In this document: piece after piece, positions 23,577-35,616 of the stretch
Position numbering within the stretch: position 1 is the stretch's first letter
Layout: each line of letters opens with the position of its first letter
NCBI GenBank assembly: GCA_001632425.1
Contig: KV425577.1
Span: 313,462-377,461, forward strand
Origin: Neolentinus lepideus HHB14362 ss-1
Lineage: Eukaryota > Basidiomycota > Agaricomycetes > Gloeophyllales > Gloeophyllaceae
Reading direction: 5' to 3'
DNA: 64,000 nt
The notes under the pieces: model-generated
Told to the model about the DNA's origin: nothing
What the model saw: only the letters and a program-made list of their open reading frames with translations
The model's database searches: none
Translations under genes and position numbers: made by a program

Positions 23577-25157
23577 CTAAGGGGATTCCGACCTCGAACG
23601 AGGGAATGGGGATGCATGCATAGAACGAAACGGTGACCGAGAACCCGACGGTAATAGAGACTCTGGTGCTCGCAATCCACCACGCCGAAGACGAGGCGCA
23701 GTGAGTCTAGCAGATTCAATTCTTCGTATACTCTCATCTAGCCTCGACTGCGCTTCGGATGTATAATTTACTGGAGGTTCGAGCACACGGGACGCCTCAA
23801 TCAACTGACTTAATGGTGTCAGCCGCGGGGGATGCAGCTGGGAGGTCTCTGAGACCGTATTTGGTACCTCTGTCCAAGGAGTGCTGCTGACGTCTTCGCT
23901 ACCTGCGCCATGTCGCCAAGACGGTAGATGGATTTCGAACCGACGTGTTGGAGCTGACAAGGGGCGAGCCTGAAGAGCCGCTTCTGCAGAGGGGAAGTCA
24001 AGAAGCTCCTCCCGAGCGAGTCCTTCGGCAGGGTATTCATCTAAGGTGGGAGCAGAGTCATCCGTCGCATTGTGCCTCAGCTCAAGCCGCCGACGAGATG
24101 TGAAATCGTTGAAATCTACCGTTCGAGAGCGGGTCGCCCGCCGAATTGGACCTTGGCGCGCTAGGCTGGGTCCACTAGACGCAGACGGACTACGACGAGT
24201 TTCTGCTCTCGGGGATAGCCAGCCCATAAGAGGACGTTGCAAATTGGTCGGAGCATTGTCAGCGGGATTGTTTTCTGGAGGTTCTCCAGATTGCTCTCTG
24301 CTTGAGGAGGCGGTCTGAGACCTGAGACGCGCGCCTAAATACGCGTCGTAGAAGTCTCTGACCTCCCTGGAGGCACGTGAAGGTGGACTAGTAGGATGGG
24401 CAACAAAGTCCTCCTCGTTGAAATGATCCCCGCCCTCCAAATCCATTGGATCCGGTGGCACTGCCAGGTACTCTGCTAGATTGATACTCCTCCGGCTCGC
24501 GTATCGCGGGATGGTGCGTGGTCGGTATACACTTGACGTGCTCGCTAGGCTTCTTAAGCCTTTGGCAGTGGAATCACATATGAGATGGCGGTCAGCTTCG
24601 TGACTTCTTGTCCGCCTATCAGCCAATTCCTAGTAGCAGATCTGTAAGCGCTATGACCTCCCATGAAGCATTACTACGCACCTTAACCAATATATCCATC
24701 AAAGACGCTGTAAATGAATCCCCCTCGTCCAGTTCATCGACGAACATCTCGTAGCTTATCGTAGATTGGCCCTGCTCTAGCTTGGACCTTTTGATCGCAC
24801 CCTGACTGGAGCGCGTGATGAGCATGCATTAGCGCGTCATTCTAGTCCAGACTTGCGACGACCCACAGCAAACCTTTGAGCTTCGACCGGAGGACATCAT
24901 CACAATAGTCGACAGTCCTATCGATGCCACAAAACTCAGCCGCAGCTCGCAAGCAAAGAGGCAACAAGCTGACCATTTTCCCATCGCTTGTTTGGTAACC
25001 AGAGCGACTCGAGCGGCGTGAGTGAAGATGTTTTTGTGGTGGAAATACTGGAGGTACAACGACAGCTTACAACTTTACAGACCGAGCTGCTATGGTGGCC
25101 GTAACGGATAAACAGACGCAAATAACAGATGTGGCTGTAACCCTTCGAAGATGACAT
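23577..25157 (-). CDS. Hypothetical disordered protein, Arg/Ser/Pro-rich; 5' end uncertain
   Basis: I do not recognise the family. The 3' exon (about 24,626 to stop 23577-23579) is open for about 350 codons, is rich in Ser, Arg and Pro, and ends SPFRSMHASPFPRSRSESP. It contains EVRDFYDAYLGARLRSQT and STPWTEVPNTVSETSQLHPP. Upstream exons can be joined by good splice sites: NDALMLITRSSQGAIKRSKL, EQGQSTISYEMFVDELDEGD, SFTASLMDILVK then ELADRRTRSHEADRHL. Further up, KNIFTHAARVALVTKQAMGK and AAAEFCGIDRTVDYCDDVLR look coding, but their joining and the start codon (ATG at 25157 or elsewhere) are not settled. The N-terminal 100 residues look like a folded helical domain, the rest disordered. Confidence 0.5.
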
Positions 25158-25248
25158 TGACAGAGAAACTTCAGAACAAGCTGAATAGGCACTGAGATAC
25201 TATCCTATAAGGTGTGAGTCAATTCATGCGGGATAATGCAGCAAACGA

Positions 25249-27191
25249 TCACTGCGATGCAGAAGCAGGCGGCTCATCGAAGCTCTCATCAGCAGGGGGA
25301 GCAGGAGCGCCGTTAGCCGGTTTCGCTGGGGCTGTAGTCCGTGAGGCAGCAGCGGCAGCCCCCGCACGATCTTTACTGCTCAACAAACTCTGGAAGAAGT
25401 TTTGTAACACCTCATGCTGAGTTTGTCCACCCGTGGGACTAGGTGATCCAACGTTCGACGGCGATCCTGACGTCGAACGCCCAAGCCCGTGAGCCACAGT
25501 GGCCCCCCCTGTAGACAAAGGTGTCATAGGCGCCCTTGTAGGGCGGGGCATCTTACGGTTTGGCTCTGCTGCGGATTGGCTGGCGTTTGCAGAACTGCCT
25601 TGTTCCATGTCGGTAAGTGCTCGCTCGACGTTTGGCAAAGTGAAGCTGCTGCTGCCCAGAGGACCGACGATACCAGCCGTTGCTGGTCCTCCTTCTGTTG
25701 GATTACGGAATACACCGCGAGGATCGCGGTCTGGCTTCTTCGCGTTCTCGTCATAGTGCTTGGCCAAAAACACCTGTTCTGGTGTTGGCATGTTGAGGGG
25801 AGGTAGTGGTGGTGACTATGGAAACGAAAATGTCAGTGAGCACCTGGCCTCACAGCGCAGATTTAGATGAACTTGCCTTTATGCTATTATCAGGCACTAG
25901 TGTCCTGTATAGTTTCTTTGCAGAGGGATCTTCTGCCGCCTCTCCTTCCTTTGCCTCGAGATCGTTTTCCCATGCTTCGCCCCATAGCTTAGCATCAAAT
26001 CCGTCTCGTAGCACCACAATTTTGCCCCAGCTATCCCATCCTGCTGGAACAATAATGCGATCACGATCCAGAGCGTTAGGCTTATATTGGAAGGGGAAGG
26101 GGTTCCGCAGGGGCACTGGGGCGTCAGTGCCCGTCTGTACGCCTGGGGAGGGAGCAGGAGTGAACAGCATATGTAATGTGTATTGTCGTAGGACTTGGAG
26201 GGTTGCTGGTAAGGGTGTTGTATAAAATAATGCAGCGCCATCTTAAAACATAATTTCAGAAACCAAGCAAATAGCCCAGTTAGGCGCAACGTACATTTCA
26301 GGCATATTGTCCGTAGTACTTGCATGACACCATCTGTCCGCTCCTCCCATTCGCCACCCTTGCCTTTGACCATGACACCCATACCTGATGCGCCAGGACC
26401 CAGCTCGGACGTGTCATCAATGAGGTCAGCCTTGGTACAGGTTACTACGATGGGCACTCCCGCGGAATTATGCGTAAGAGTTCCGGGTCCTAATGGTAGT
26501 GTAGTACCAGACAGATTACTTGCTGGTGGCAACGGTTCGGATGAGGGTTCCGTATAGTGCTGAAGGTGGAATTGTACTGGGGGGAGGGGGGGTTGACAAT
26601 TAAGCAAAAGCTCGCGAAAGGTAGGATAGCTGACCTACATCGTTCTCGATTCTCCTCTCTTGATATTTCCAAGTCGCGAGATCCGTCCCCTTTCGCCCAT
26701 TCTTCTACCCAGGACAGCCACGTCTCTAATTCCTCTACAAACGTCCATGGTTTTGTCCAATCAAGAGCAATCATTACTAGTGTGTGAGGAAGAGACAGTC
26801 GTGGCGGTAAGAAATGGGGTAGTAAAGCGGTATATGAGATAGCTGCAGAAGGTACCGTATATACGGACAGTCGGGCGAGAGTATCTAGACAAACACTCGA
26901 GATTTGATTGTTGAGAAAGAAAGAATAATGCTTACCCTCGTCTGCATCGTCTCTGATATCTGCCCAATCATACCCAAGCGCGAAATCAGACCGCAACTCC
27001 TCTTTCCTATCCTCGGCCTCAGCAGGCTTTTGTAGCAATGCAGCCGCCAAGGCTGACTTCCCTGATGATGGGTGGCCTAATAAAAGCACCTGCTTCGAGG
27101 GTATTGACCGCGTCGACGATACTGAATCGAGAATGGACGACCATAGGTCTTGCGGAGCAGCCTCGGGCGTGGACGAACGTGAAGCTTCCAT
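25249..27191 (-). CDS. Cytoplasmic dynein 1 light intermediate chain
   Basis: The dynein light intermediate chain binds the dynein heavy chain with a Ras-like domain and links the motor to cargo adaptors with its disordered C-terminus. The start at ATG 27191 gives DLWSSILDSVSSTRSIPSKQ, then VLLLGHPSSGKSALAAALLQ, a P-loop, and ALGYDWADIRDD, the family's YxWxD-like block. Later come VMIALDWTKPWTFVEELETW, PIVVTCTKADLIDD (the G4-like TKAD motif) and the MQVLRTICLK region. The next exons carry PSPGVQTGTDAPVPLRNPFP and RDRIIVPAGWDSWGKIVVLR, diagnostic of the chain. The C-terminal third is Pro/Ser/Gly-rich with one predicted amphipathic helix (TQHEVLQNFFQSLLSSK), which matches the adaptor-binding helix of animal chains. 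It ends PPASASQ with TGA 25249-25251. Confidence 0.9.
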
Positions 27192-27311
27192 CAGTACTTA
27201 CAGACTGCTAGGAAGAGTCTGAATGCTAATAGTGATGCATGAATCTGGATGCACCGCGTTTGGCAGCTCGTCCGAATTCAAGCTCCGCCCAGTACACATC
27301 TTCCTGCCACA
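27192..27311. promoter_or_regulatory. Short divergent promoter between dynein light intermediate chain and TIP41
   Basis: Only 120 bases separate the two start codons (27191 minus, 27312 plus), so both genes must share this region or use sequence inside each other's leader. An in-frame upstream TIP41 ATG candidate at 27249 would shorten it to 57 bases and is less likely. Confidence 0.55.
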
Positions 27312-28396
27312 ATGTCCAATCCGACCATTCCTCAACATAAACTTCTTGAAAGTCCAAATTCTCGTACAATTGAGGTGAATGACTGGGTTATCACTGCGAT
27401 AACCAACCCCATTGCCAATGCTGCCGACTGTGATGCCCTCCAATCGACTCTAGGCATCCCTTTGCCCGAAATGACATTCAGCCGCAACTCTCTTGAGTTG
27501 GAGCATCGTCCATCCGGGTGGAAATATTGTTTTATGACGAAAGATGCTCTGAAGGCCGTGAAGGCGGGTGAACTGGGTGAGGGGGATGGTGGGGTAAAGG
27601 TCGGTTACGCCGATGCATGGCTGAGGAGCCGGTATGTACTCTTGCTATCCAGCGTCCATATATCTTACAGATCGACCAGCACCGGCCCCTCGTCTTCCCT
27701 TCCACTCCCCGAGACTTCACCCACGAAGCCATATGATTGGACGTATACCACAACCTATCTAGGTCATACTTCCTCCGATGCAGAATTACCCGCATCTTGG
27801 GTCGCCGCTGATGCTGAAGATAAATCGCAATCTATCCCCATCTCAGAACTCATGCGACCCGACCCTATCCTATTTTACGCTGAGATACCTCTGTTCGAAG
27901 ACGAGCTGCACGACAACGGCTCCTCCAACCTGCTTGTGCGCATCGTAAGTATGTGCTGTATTATTGCCCGTTGTAGGCTATATATTGATGAATTCTGCCT
28001 CCTTCCAGCGAGTGATGCCAACTTGCATATTCATCCTCTCCCGGTTTACACTCCGAGTTGACAATGTCTTAGTCCGAACGTACGACACCAGGCTCTATCA
28101 TTCATTTAGCTCCTCACCGCCGACGCTACTAAGGGAGTCGAGTGGCTGGGAAGCACCCTATGATCGCGTTAAGAGAGTTGGTCTTAATTGCTTGATGTGC
28201 CTTCAAGGATGGCGATTAATCATTTTCGTCTTCCATACAGCTCTTGCCAAAAAGGAATGATCTTACGCCACTCACAGACCCTATGTGGATAGCCAAAATA
28301 CTGACGGAAATGCCTTCGGACGTCTCGCAAGGCATCGGTGCGGGTACACAGTGGCGGGGACTCGGGACTCGCGTTGATGTGATCAAGTTGGCGTGA
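27312..28396 (+). CDS. TIP41: Tip41, TOR signalling regulator
   Basis: Tip41 binds Tap42 and PP2A-type phosphatases and acts in the TORC1 pathway; animal TIPRL regulates PP2A biogenesis. The start at ATG 27312 gives MSNPTIPQHKLLESPNSRTI. The core reads LGIPLPEMTFSRNSLELEHR, SGWKYCFMTKDALKAVKAGE, KVGYADAWLRSR, YDWTYTTTYLGHT, PDPILFYAEIPLFEDELHDN and RVMPTCIFILSRFTLRVDNV, followed by RTYDTRLYH, all characteristic. The last intron (gttggtct...catacag, ending 28242) joins YDRVKR to LLPKRNDLTPLTDPMWIAKI and the C-terminus VDVIKLA, with TGA 28394-28396. Without it the frame would end early in KKE. Four exons. Confidence 0.93.
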
Positions 28397-28719
28397 GGTG
28401 TCGGAGTGTGAGTTCGACATTACGGAGAGTGTGTTCTCGAGAGCTGATTCATCTGTTCTGTAGCTTGTCAATGTGACTACGTATACACAATCAATTATCT
28501 ATTGTGGAAGGTGGAATGCCCGCCTCCGGTGGCGTATTTGTAGACACACGAAGCCTATCATGTCACAGTGGTCAAGTGCCTCCGGTCCACTGCATAGGTC
28601 CTGTATCGCAACAGCGCCAAAAGCAGGATGTGTCCTACGTGCTTTCAACTGTATACACAGCAGATAAGCGGATGTATGTACATCTCTACTATCGCATTCA
28701 AATAGTCGCATATCTGTTC
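28397..28719. other. Intergenic, convergent 3' flanks
   Basis: 323 bases between convergent TIP41 and GH92 genes. Only chance ORFs were seen, and nothing else was recognised. Confidence 0.5.
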
Positions 28720-31700
28720 TTAAACACCCATCCCAAAGTCGTAGCTGAAATCTCCATAGCCACCAGTCGACAGTGACGGCGGTAGCGCGCTAGAGTCAGA
28801 CCCGCAAGTGACATTGATGTTGTCGGTCAACTGGAGTTCGATCACTGCTCCTTGCTCGAAGGCGTCCCACTCAATGTAACAGCATGAGTGCCAAGGCTGA
28901 TCATTTATTGTCACATTCTGCAGCCGACCCCACCTTAGCATGCGTTGTTGTGTGGACAGATAAATCACTGACCTGGACGAATACGCTACCACCAGTCCCA
29001 TCGGCAGGGTTTCCATTGAACCCATGAGCTATAATGGTCGTGGTAGTATTGAAAGCGGGGTTGTAGAATGATATTTGCGGGAAATATGGTGATGATAGGA
29101 GGAATTGTCGGGTGGCGGGAAGTGGATACAGTCCCGCGAGGTAGAAGGCGGCATAGCTTCCCATGGCGCCAGAGTCTACCAGATGTCGTTGAAATTGATT
29201 CACCATGGAAGATGGACAAGTCACTTACCATCATTACCCGGAAGTCCGTTGACAGATGTGTTGAAATATCCCGAGATGACTTGCCTTGATCTTTGCGTGC
29301 TGTGGCCAGGAGTGTTAGCGTAATGATACATGAACGGAATCTGTTGCGATGGTTCGTCCGTTTCGTCGAAGTAGTGCTAGAGTCAGAGATCAGTGTAGTG
29401 ATATCGACGTGGTCCCGAGACAAATACCTCGTCCATAATGAAATTGAGCCGGTCGATGAAATTCTGAGGTCCTCCTTGCAGCACAATAAGGCGAGCCGTG
29501 TCATGGGGGACGTACTAAGAGACGGATTAATTCTCAATCCGCTGAGAATGAAAGGACAAAAGCCTTACTTGAGAATACTGAAGAATATCAATATCAGGCG
29601 TCAACAGGCACAGGAATAGCTTGCGCTTACAACCAAAGGCGAGCTCTCGTAGAATCCATCATGGTTTGCAGCATTGAGATAACAGGTAGCCTGAGTTGGA
29701 TCATTGACACTGCAATGTCTGGGATCGGTATAGTTGAATGTTCCATTCATGAACCGAGGCTGTAGGTTCAAACCATTCGGTCAGACTGTCATGAATGGGG
29801 GAAGACCAGCGAACTACTGTTGACCTGCATCATGCCAACCACAGACGACGGGCCCCCAGGGACAGTGACATTGGGATTCCAAACATTCGCAAAGTTGCCA
29901 CTCCGCTGTGCGTACTGTTTGAACCCGTCAGTCGCTATCCATGAGATTTGTGTCTGTCGACTCACTTTCGCGGCGTCTTCAGTCTTCCCCAGAAGCTGCG
30001 CGACCTGAGAGATAACGAAATCTCCAAACGCGTGCTGCAAATCACATATTGGGGAAGGATAAGGTGAGAGTATAAGTTACAGTCTACCTCTAAGGTCCGT
30101 GACACCTGCTTCGAATTCGTCCCTCCCGATTCATAACCGTCTTGAGGAATCCATCCTACAATTTTCCCATATAGTATAATTGTATTATGAGGCGATATGA
30201 CGAGGAGAAACACCAACCTAACGACTTCCAAATATTCACCTGTCGTCCTTCCAGATCCCAATTAGGCGGCTGGACCTCTGCATCAGCTAGCAGAGCGTTG
30301 TAGAGGTCGGTTGCAGAAACGTTTAAGGCGTCTGCGTATTTGTAGAACCTGTATAGCAGAGCGACTTCATGAACAGACTGACTAGAGCTTGAACAGGGAC
30401 GCGCACTTGACGAAGAACTCTCCGAGGATAGGATCTCCATCTAAAACCGACAGGTGAGTCTATAAAGGCTTATGGCTCCGTGTGCTAGATCGAATTTACT
30501 GCTACCACCCTGAATATACTGCTTCTGAGTAGCCCCACGGCATTCAGGAAGCCATCCTGGGACGGAATAAAATTTTGAGGATAAGATAGCAAAAAGTGAC
30601 AGGTAAGCGGTGACCTTCATGCTGCTGGATGTTAATCAATCCTCGGACGATCCGTGCAAAATCAACGGGGGCATGCAGGGCATAGAGCGAGTAAAGGGTG
30701 CGGTAGGTGTCCCACTACGATGGGTGAGTATAACTTTGATATTACAACTAAATGACGGCGGACTTACGTTGCAGTAGAGGGAATCGTAGTAAGGTTCTGT
30801 TGAGTTCCACAGAGGATTCTCGCCAGTATCTATTTTAACCAAACATTCACTCTTCGAAACAAAGTATAATCGAAAGACGACTTACAGTCAGCTGGGACAA
30901 TATGAGTCCTGTACAACTATATAGAATATTTAGTACTTGACCAAGTAAGTATCATAGCTAAGCTCTTCTACCGAGGAATAGAACAGTGACACAATCTCCT
31001 GATCCACGCCAGTCGGATCTACCTGTATCCTGCTCAGCAACTACAGGATCATATCCAACTTCAGTAACAGGTCGAAACTCTTGATCTAGCATTCCACGTA
31101 CCTCTTTCCACGTGTCATACGCTGACTCCCTCAATCCATCGAAGTCCCACCCAGTTCCTGAGTCGGGGATCTCCTCTTCGGCGTTGGAGCAAGCCTGGTC
31201 CGTGCTGATGTAGCTCACGCCTGGAAGCACCCTGAATATTAGTCATACAATTTTCATTGGTTGGTAACAACTACACTTACCCACGCGAGTAAGAATTGTA
31301 GTGGTCTTGACCGGGAAGGTGAGCAGCGCACCTAGTTCGTCTCTGAAGCCTTGCCAGTATAGACGTGTCAGCAGAAGGGCAGTATGACATTTCCTTTAAA
31401 ATAAAGGACAGATATAGTTTTGCCGCCGAAGCTCACCATAATACACCTGCTCCACATTCTCGGTCCACTGAACAGGATAATCCGCAAGCCAAGCACCATA
31501 CTCCTCAATGCCAGCGCCAACAGCATCAACGCCGGGTACTTGAAAGTCCGCGCACATATACAGGGTGTACCGACCCGGACCAAAGGACGCTTGGAATTGC
31601 GCCCCTCCTGCGGTTCGCCACCATCAGTCAAAATGCAAGTCGACCGACACGGAAGGATAATCCGAGTGACAGACCTGTGACCCTCTTCGTGGTGGTATTA

Positions 31701-32606
31701 ATCGTCATGAGCGGAAATGTGCTAGTTTGAGAGCCATCATTTGTTACGTCCACCGCTATTCTGGGATGGATGTAAGTGTTATTCGTATTGGTGTTTGGGT
31801 TGGCTGAGACGTTGCTCGGGAAGGCCGAAGGGAACGTGTAGCGATGGAGGGCCACACGGCGAGTAGCGGTTAATTCGACGCGGATTCCGGTAGACTTCCA
31901 CTCCGTTTATTATTTATGTAGATCATTGAGAGTGCGGAAACATACCAGATTTGTGCTGAAGTACCCGGGTTGGGCGTAATCGTCGGGGCTACCTAATCAT
32001 GATCGTAAGTAAGGAAATATTGTCCATCCTGTATTGCCCATTTATCAAGGCTTCTGGGAGAGAAAACATACCATCCGGCAAGAGGTTTCTGAGGACCTTC
32101 CGACTCTCCAGACTGGTCTTACAATATTCAAAATAGTCTTGCTCGCAGGTGAGCAGCGGAAATATTTTGAAGTTTGACAGCGATATGCCCTGTCAAGGGT
32201 TGAGGCATAAATTAACGAAATCACGAGTAGCTCCAACGAACACCGCCAGTTCCACTGTCATGCAACTGAGAGAAACCGGTCACATTGTATTGAGGGTCGG
32301 CATCGTACCCCGCTTGCTGGGGAGAGCATCAGAAACACAGCAGATCAGTGTTATGATCTACTAACATTCCCAGGTGAGTCTGTATCCATGCCGACTTTGA
32401 CCATGCCATGCGGTAATGTTGCCCCTGCACAACGTCAATCAGAATGTAGCAATGAATAAGCGGTATTGCGAACCTGGAAAGACATGACCACCATTGGTGG
32501 TACCTATGAACAAGTTCACCAGAGACGCGGGATCTTCAATAAACCATGACTGGGCAGACCCAGCATATCCCAAGGCAAAGACCAAACCAATGAGGAGGTT
32601 CTTCAT
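28720..32606 (-). CDS. Secreted GH92 exo-alpha-mannosidase
   Basis: GH92 enzymes are calcium-dependent inverting exo-alpha-mannosidases, mostly alpha-1,2, that trim mannans and N-glycans outside the cell. The start at ATG 32606 gives a signal peptide (MKNLLIGLVFALGYAGSAQS). WFIEDPASLVNLFIGTTNGG follows, then the substrate-binding region with VKVGMDTDS and QLHDSGTGG. The N-terminal beta-sandwich contains GYFSTNLSTGIRVELTATRR, VALHRYTFPSAFPSNVS and RFQASFGP-like sequence, then EYGAWLADYPVQWTENVEQV. The catalytic (alpha/alpha)6 domain is spread over many short exons (for example GWIPQDGYESGGTNSKQVSR and SYAAFYLAGLYPLPATRQFL). The C-terminal end is GGYGDFSYDFGMGV with TAA 28720-28722. At least 15 introns are needed; I did not resolve them all. 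A TATA box lies 48 bases upstream. Confidence 0.88.
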
Positions 32607-33170
32607 TGCTGACAGCGCTCTTCGAGAATAATCTTAAGCAGGAACCATGCAGGGTATATATACCAAAATATCGGGGAAACCGAACGGCGCGTTGAGGCAG
32701 TCACATGCAAAGAATATGCCATGGGTGAATGCAAAGAGAAGCGCAGGATAAGTGATGAGTACGGGAGAGAATGGAAATAGAAGCGGCAGAGCGGGCCTCG
32801 AGCACCTGGCCTGCAGGATGTTCAGGCATTTTCGCATCATCAGATCTTGATATCGGAAACTGGGTTTATTCAAGTATTCCCTGGAGGTGGAACGTAATAA
32901 TATTAATGTCAAAGATTCTAGTCAGACTGTCGAACTGCAGCTTCAAGAGGCGGCAGCTCCAAGTGAACTTTCTGAGATAATGGTGAACCAGTCAGACGAT
33001 AGGGAGTGCACATCGTCTCAGTTCAACATCCCAAATGACGAGCAAGATGCTCTGCTGTAGTAGTAATTAGGAGACGCTGGACGCCTATAGCTGTATACGC
33101 ACCCTCTCGATCATAGAGCAGCAATTACAGAATTACCTTATCTGGTAACCCAATATTTCTCTCTTCTACC
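32607..33170. other. Divergent intergenic region between GH92 and RRS1
   Basis: 564 bases that must hold both promoters. A TATA box sits near the GH92 end. ORFs in the middle look like chance. Confidence 0.5.
32655..32662 (-). promoter_or_regulatory. Probable TATA box of the GH92 gene
   Basis: TATATATA 48 bases upstream of the GH92 start codon at 32606. The nearer RRS1 side shows no equivalent. Confidence 0.5.
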
Positions 33171-34346
33171 ATGGACGTTTCCGACATTCTCGCCTCTAGC
33201 GCAGCCAAACAGTGAGTTCTACCCCTTGCAGGTTGCAATGTGTTGGTCTTACAAACTGGTTCCAGAAAACTCACAACAGTAGAGAAAGAAGTACCTCTGC
33301 AGGTCGATGCAGGCCTTCTCACCGTGACCGACCTCAACCCAGTAGACAAGGAAAGCTACGAGTACGCTTGCATCGCTATCTTGTAGCTCGGAAAGGCCAA
33401 TAATATTATTGCAGTGAAAACACTGAAGACTATCTCCTCTCTACCGCCCGCGATGGCGTCCAGACCCTCATTGCCGCACTCGCTGCCCTTCCCACCGTGC
33501 CTTCTCCCTACGGTCCTCTAAGCCAGCTCCCTCCTGCTACGACCGAGCTCCCCCGTGCAAAGCCCCTTCCCAAGCCGAAGCCACCAACCAAGTGGGAGCA
33601 GTTCGCCAAGGCGAAGGGCATCCAGAAGAAGCGCAAGGACCGCAAGGTGTGGGATGAGGAGAAGCAGGAGTGGATCAACCGCTGGGGCCGCGATGCAAAG
33701 AACAAGGAGGGCGAGGACATGTGGTTGTCTGAGGTCAAGTTGGGTGCAGGTGCGTCTCCTCCTGGCTCCTTCATCTTTCTGTCCGGATACTTAGTGGGAT
33801 GCATAATCTGTAGATGTCAGTCACGACCCTGCACAAGAACTCCGCACCGCCCGCAAAGTGCGTGTAGCGAAGAACGAGCGCCAGCGTCTACGGAATATTG
33901 CCCATGCACAGGGATCATCTCAGGTGTCCGAGCGTGAACAGAGGACGCGGGAGATCGACAGGACTCTGGCTACCACGCGAGTGAGCACTGCCAGTATGGG
34001 TCGGTTTGACAAGCAGCTAGAGAGTGAAAAGAAGTTGCGAGGTGTTAAGCGGAAGGCGAGTTTTTTTTCCACGAGCTAGACACTTAATCTGCGTGCAACT
34101 GACTGATTACGCTTTCCATCCCAGTTTGACTCGAATGAACGATCCGTCGAAGAGGAGAAGAAGAACTCGCTGGCCATCATCTCCAAGCTCGAAAGTGAGA
34201 CGAACCGAGCAAGGAAAGAGAAGTCTGGTGGGGACGACATCCTCAACGTCCGAAAAGCCATCAGGAGCGCCAGCCGGGGCAAGGGTAGTGCCGCATTGTC
34301 AAGAGACTCGTCAGGAAAAGGAAGAGGCAAAAAAGGGAAGCGGTGA
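33171..34346 (+). CDS. RRS1: Ribosome biogenesis protein Rrs1
   Basis: Rrs1 works with Rpf2 to load the 5S ribonucleoprotein into pre-60S ribosomes in the nucleolus. The start at ATG 33171 gives MDVSDILASSAAKQKLTTVE. Next come QVDAGLLTVTDLNPVDKESY, LPRAKPLPKPKPPTKWEQFA and KAKGIQKKRKDRKVWDEEKQ, EWINRWGRDAKN: the family's core. A further exon holds LRTARKVRVAKNERQRLRNI and ASMGRFDKQLESEKKLRGVK. The last intron (34056-34124) uses a GC donor (gcgagt) and joins KRK to FDSNERSVEEEKKNSLAIIS; the GT-only reading would stop in SFFSTS. The C-terminus is basic (GKGRGKKGKR), with TGA 34344-34346. Five exons. Confidence 0.94.
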
Positions 34347-34502
34347 CTCCCCCAATCTCTCCTCTGCTTCTGGTTATCTTGTCTGTTTTACAATTAGGCT
34401 AGTATGAGTACAAATATTATGATTGCTGCATGCATAGGTGTAGTAGGTACATATGGGTGGTGGTATACAATGTCTGTTCGCAGGAGGGCAACACTACGAA
34501 GC

Positions 34503-35616
34503 TTAGTCGCTCGGCAGCCTGTCCATATCAGCTCTCCCCTCTTTGATCCACTCCTCCTTCACAAGCCAATCCCGCTTGTTGTAGTAGATCCGGTACACCA
34601 ACTTGATTGTGCCCTCACTCACGCCCGCGACTGCGCTGATCTCCCTCGCGTTCTTAGGCTTGCCGAGCAGGTGTGTTGTAAAGTAGATCGCACCACCTGC
34701 AATGGACACGGGGCTGCGACCAGCAGCGACACCACGCTCGCGCGCAGTTTGGATGATGTCTTTGCATATCGGCTGGACGTTGGGCGGGAGCGCGAGATGG
34801 TTACAGTACCGAATGAGGAGGTCCTCTGCGTTCGTGGTGGTGGCGCCGGGCCCGTTAGGACCGTGCGTCTTGTTCCCAGACGCCCCAGGTGTGAGATTGA
34901 ACGCCTGCTCCAAGTTCTTGTAGCACTGGCCGAGCACTTTCTTCGACACCTTCGTCAAATTGCAGATCTCCCTGAACGTCCTCGGGACGTGTGCTTGCCG
35001 GCACGCGATGAAGATACATGCAGCGATGACCGCGTCGAGCGGCTTCCCGCGCAGGAGCTTCTCCTCATCCGTGCGCTTATAGAGCTGCTTAGCAATGTCG
35101 GAGATAGTTTTGGGGAGGGAAAACTGGTCACACCACGACGCGATGTCGCGGAACGCGGTGAGGAGGTTGCGCTCAGAGCGCGAGTTTTGGGAGCGCGAGG
35201 CGGCGCGCTGTAGCTCCTTGGCGATGCCAGAGCCGCCGTCGCGGAAAGAGATCATGGTATCTAATTGCTCCATACCCTCCATGAGAGGGTCGGAGGCGGC
35301 ACCGACACGAGATGGGTCGTCGCCTTCATCGTTTGCGAAGGTCTGAAGACGCAGTATAAAACCACGAGCTAGACCGTATGAGTACTAAGAGACTTACACG
35401 CCATTCACTTCGGGTATCAACGATTCTGTCACCTAGCACAAGACCGCAAGTACCACACACGAGGTCGCCACTGGCGAACTCTTCGATGATATTCGGGTTG
35501 GGGTCCTTGCATTCTGGACAGATCAGACGGACGGCCAAATCAGGACCGAAAGCGGGCTGCTGCACTTGGGGGGGTGCATGTGTAGCGGCAAGTGGGAAGG
35601 GCTGAGAGTAGGACAT
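34503..35616 (-). CDS. SUA7: General transcription factor TFIIB
   Basis: TFIIB bridges TBP-bound promoters and RNA polymerase II and helps set the start site. The start at ATG 35616 leads to the zinc ribbon CPECKDPNPNIIEEFASGDL with VCGTCGLVLGDRIVDTRSEW. One intron (gtaagt...cttcag, about 35,341-35,396) joins this to RTFANDEGDDPSRVG, the B-reader/linker. Two cyclin folds follow: ASWCDQFSLPKTISDIAKQL with KPLDAVIAACIFIACRQAHV, and RYCNHLALPPNVQPICKDII with AAGRSPVSIAGGAIYFTTHL. It ends MDRLPSD with the stop at 34503-34505. The second exon is open for 259 codons and accounts for a long antisense ORF on the + strand. Length and order match the family. Confidence 0.96.

Noticed and set aside
34404..35213. 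Long 269-codon ORF on the + strand
   Set aside because: It is exactly antisense to the TFIIB exon, which has unmistakable cyclin-fold sequence. The composition is a shadow of GC-rich codons.
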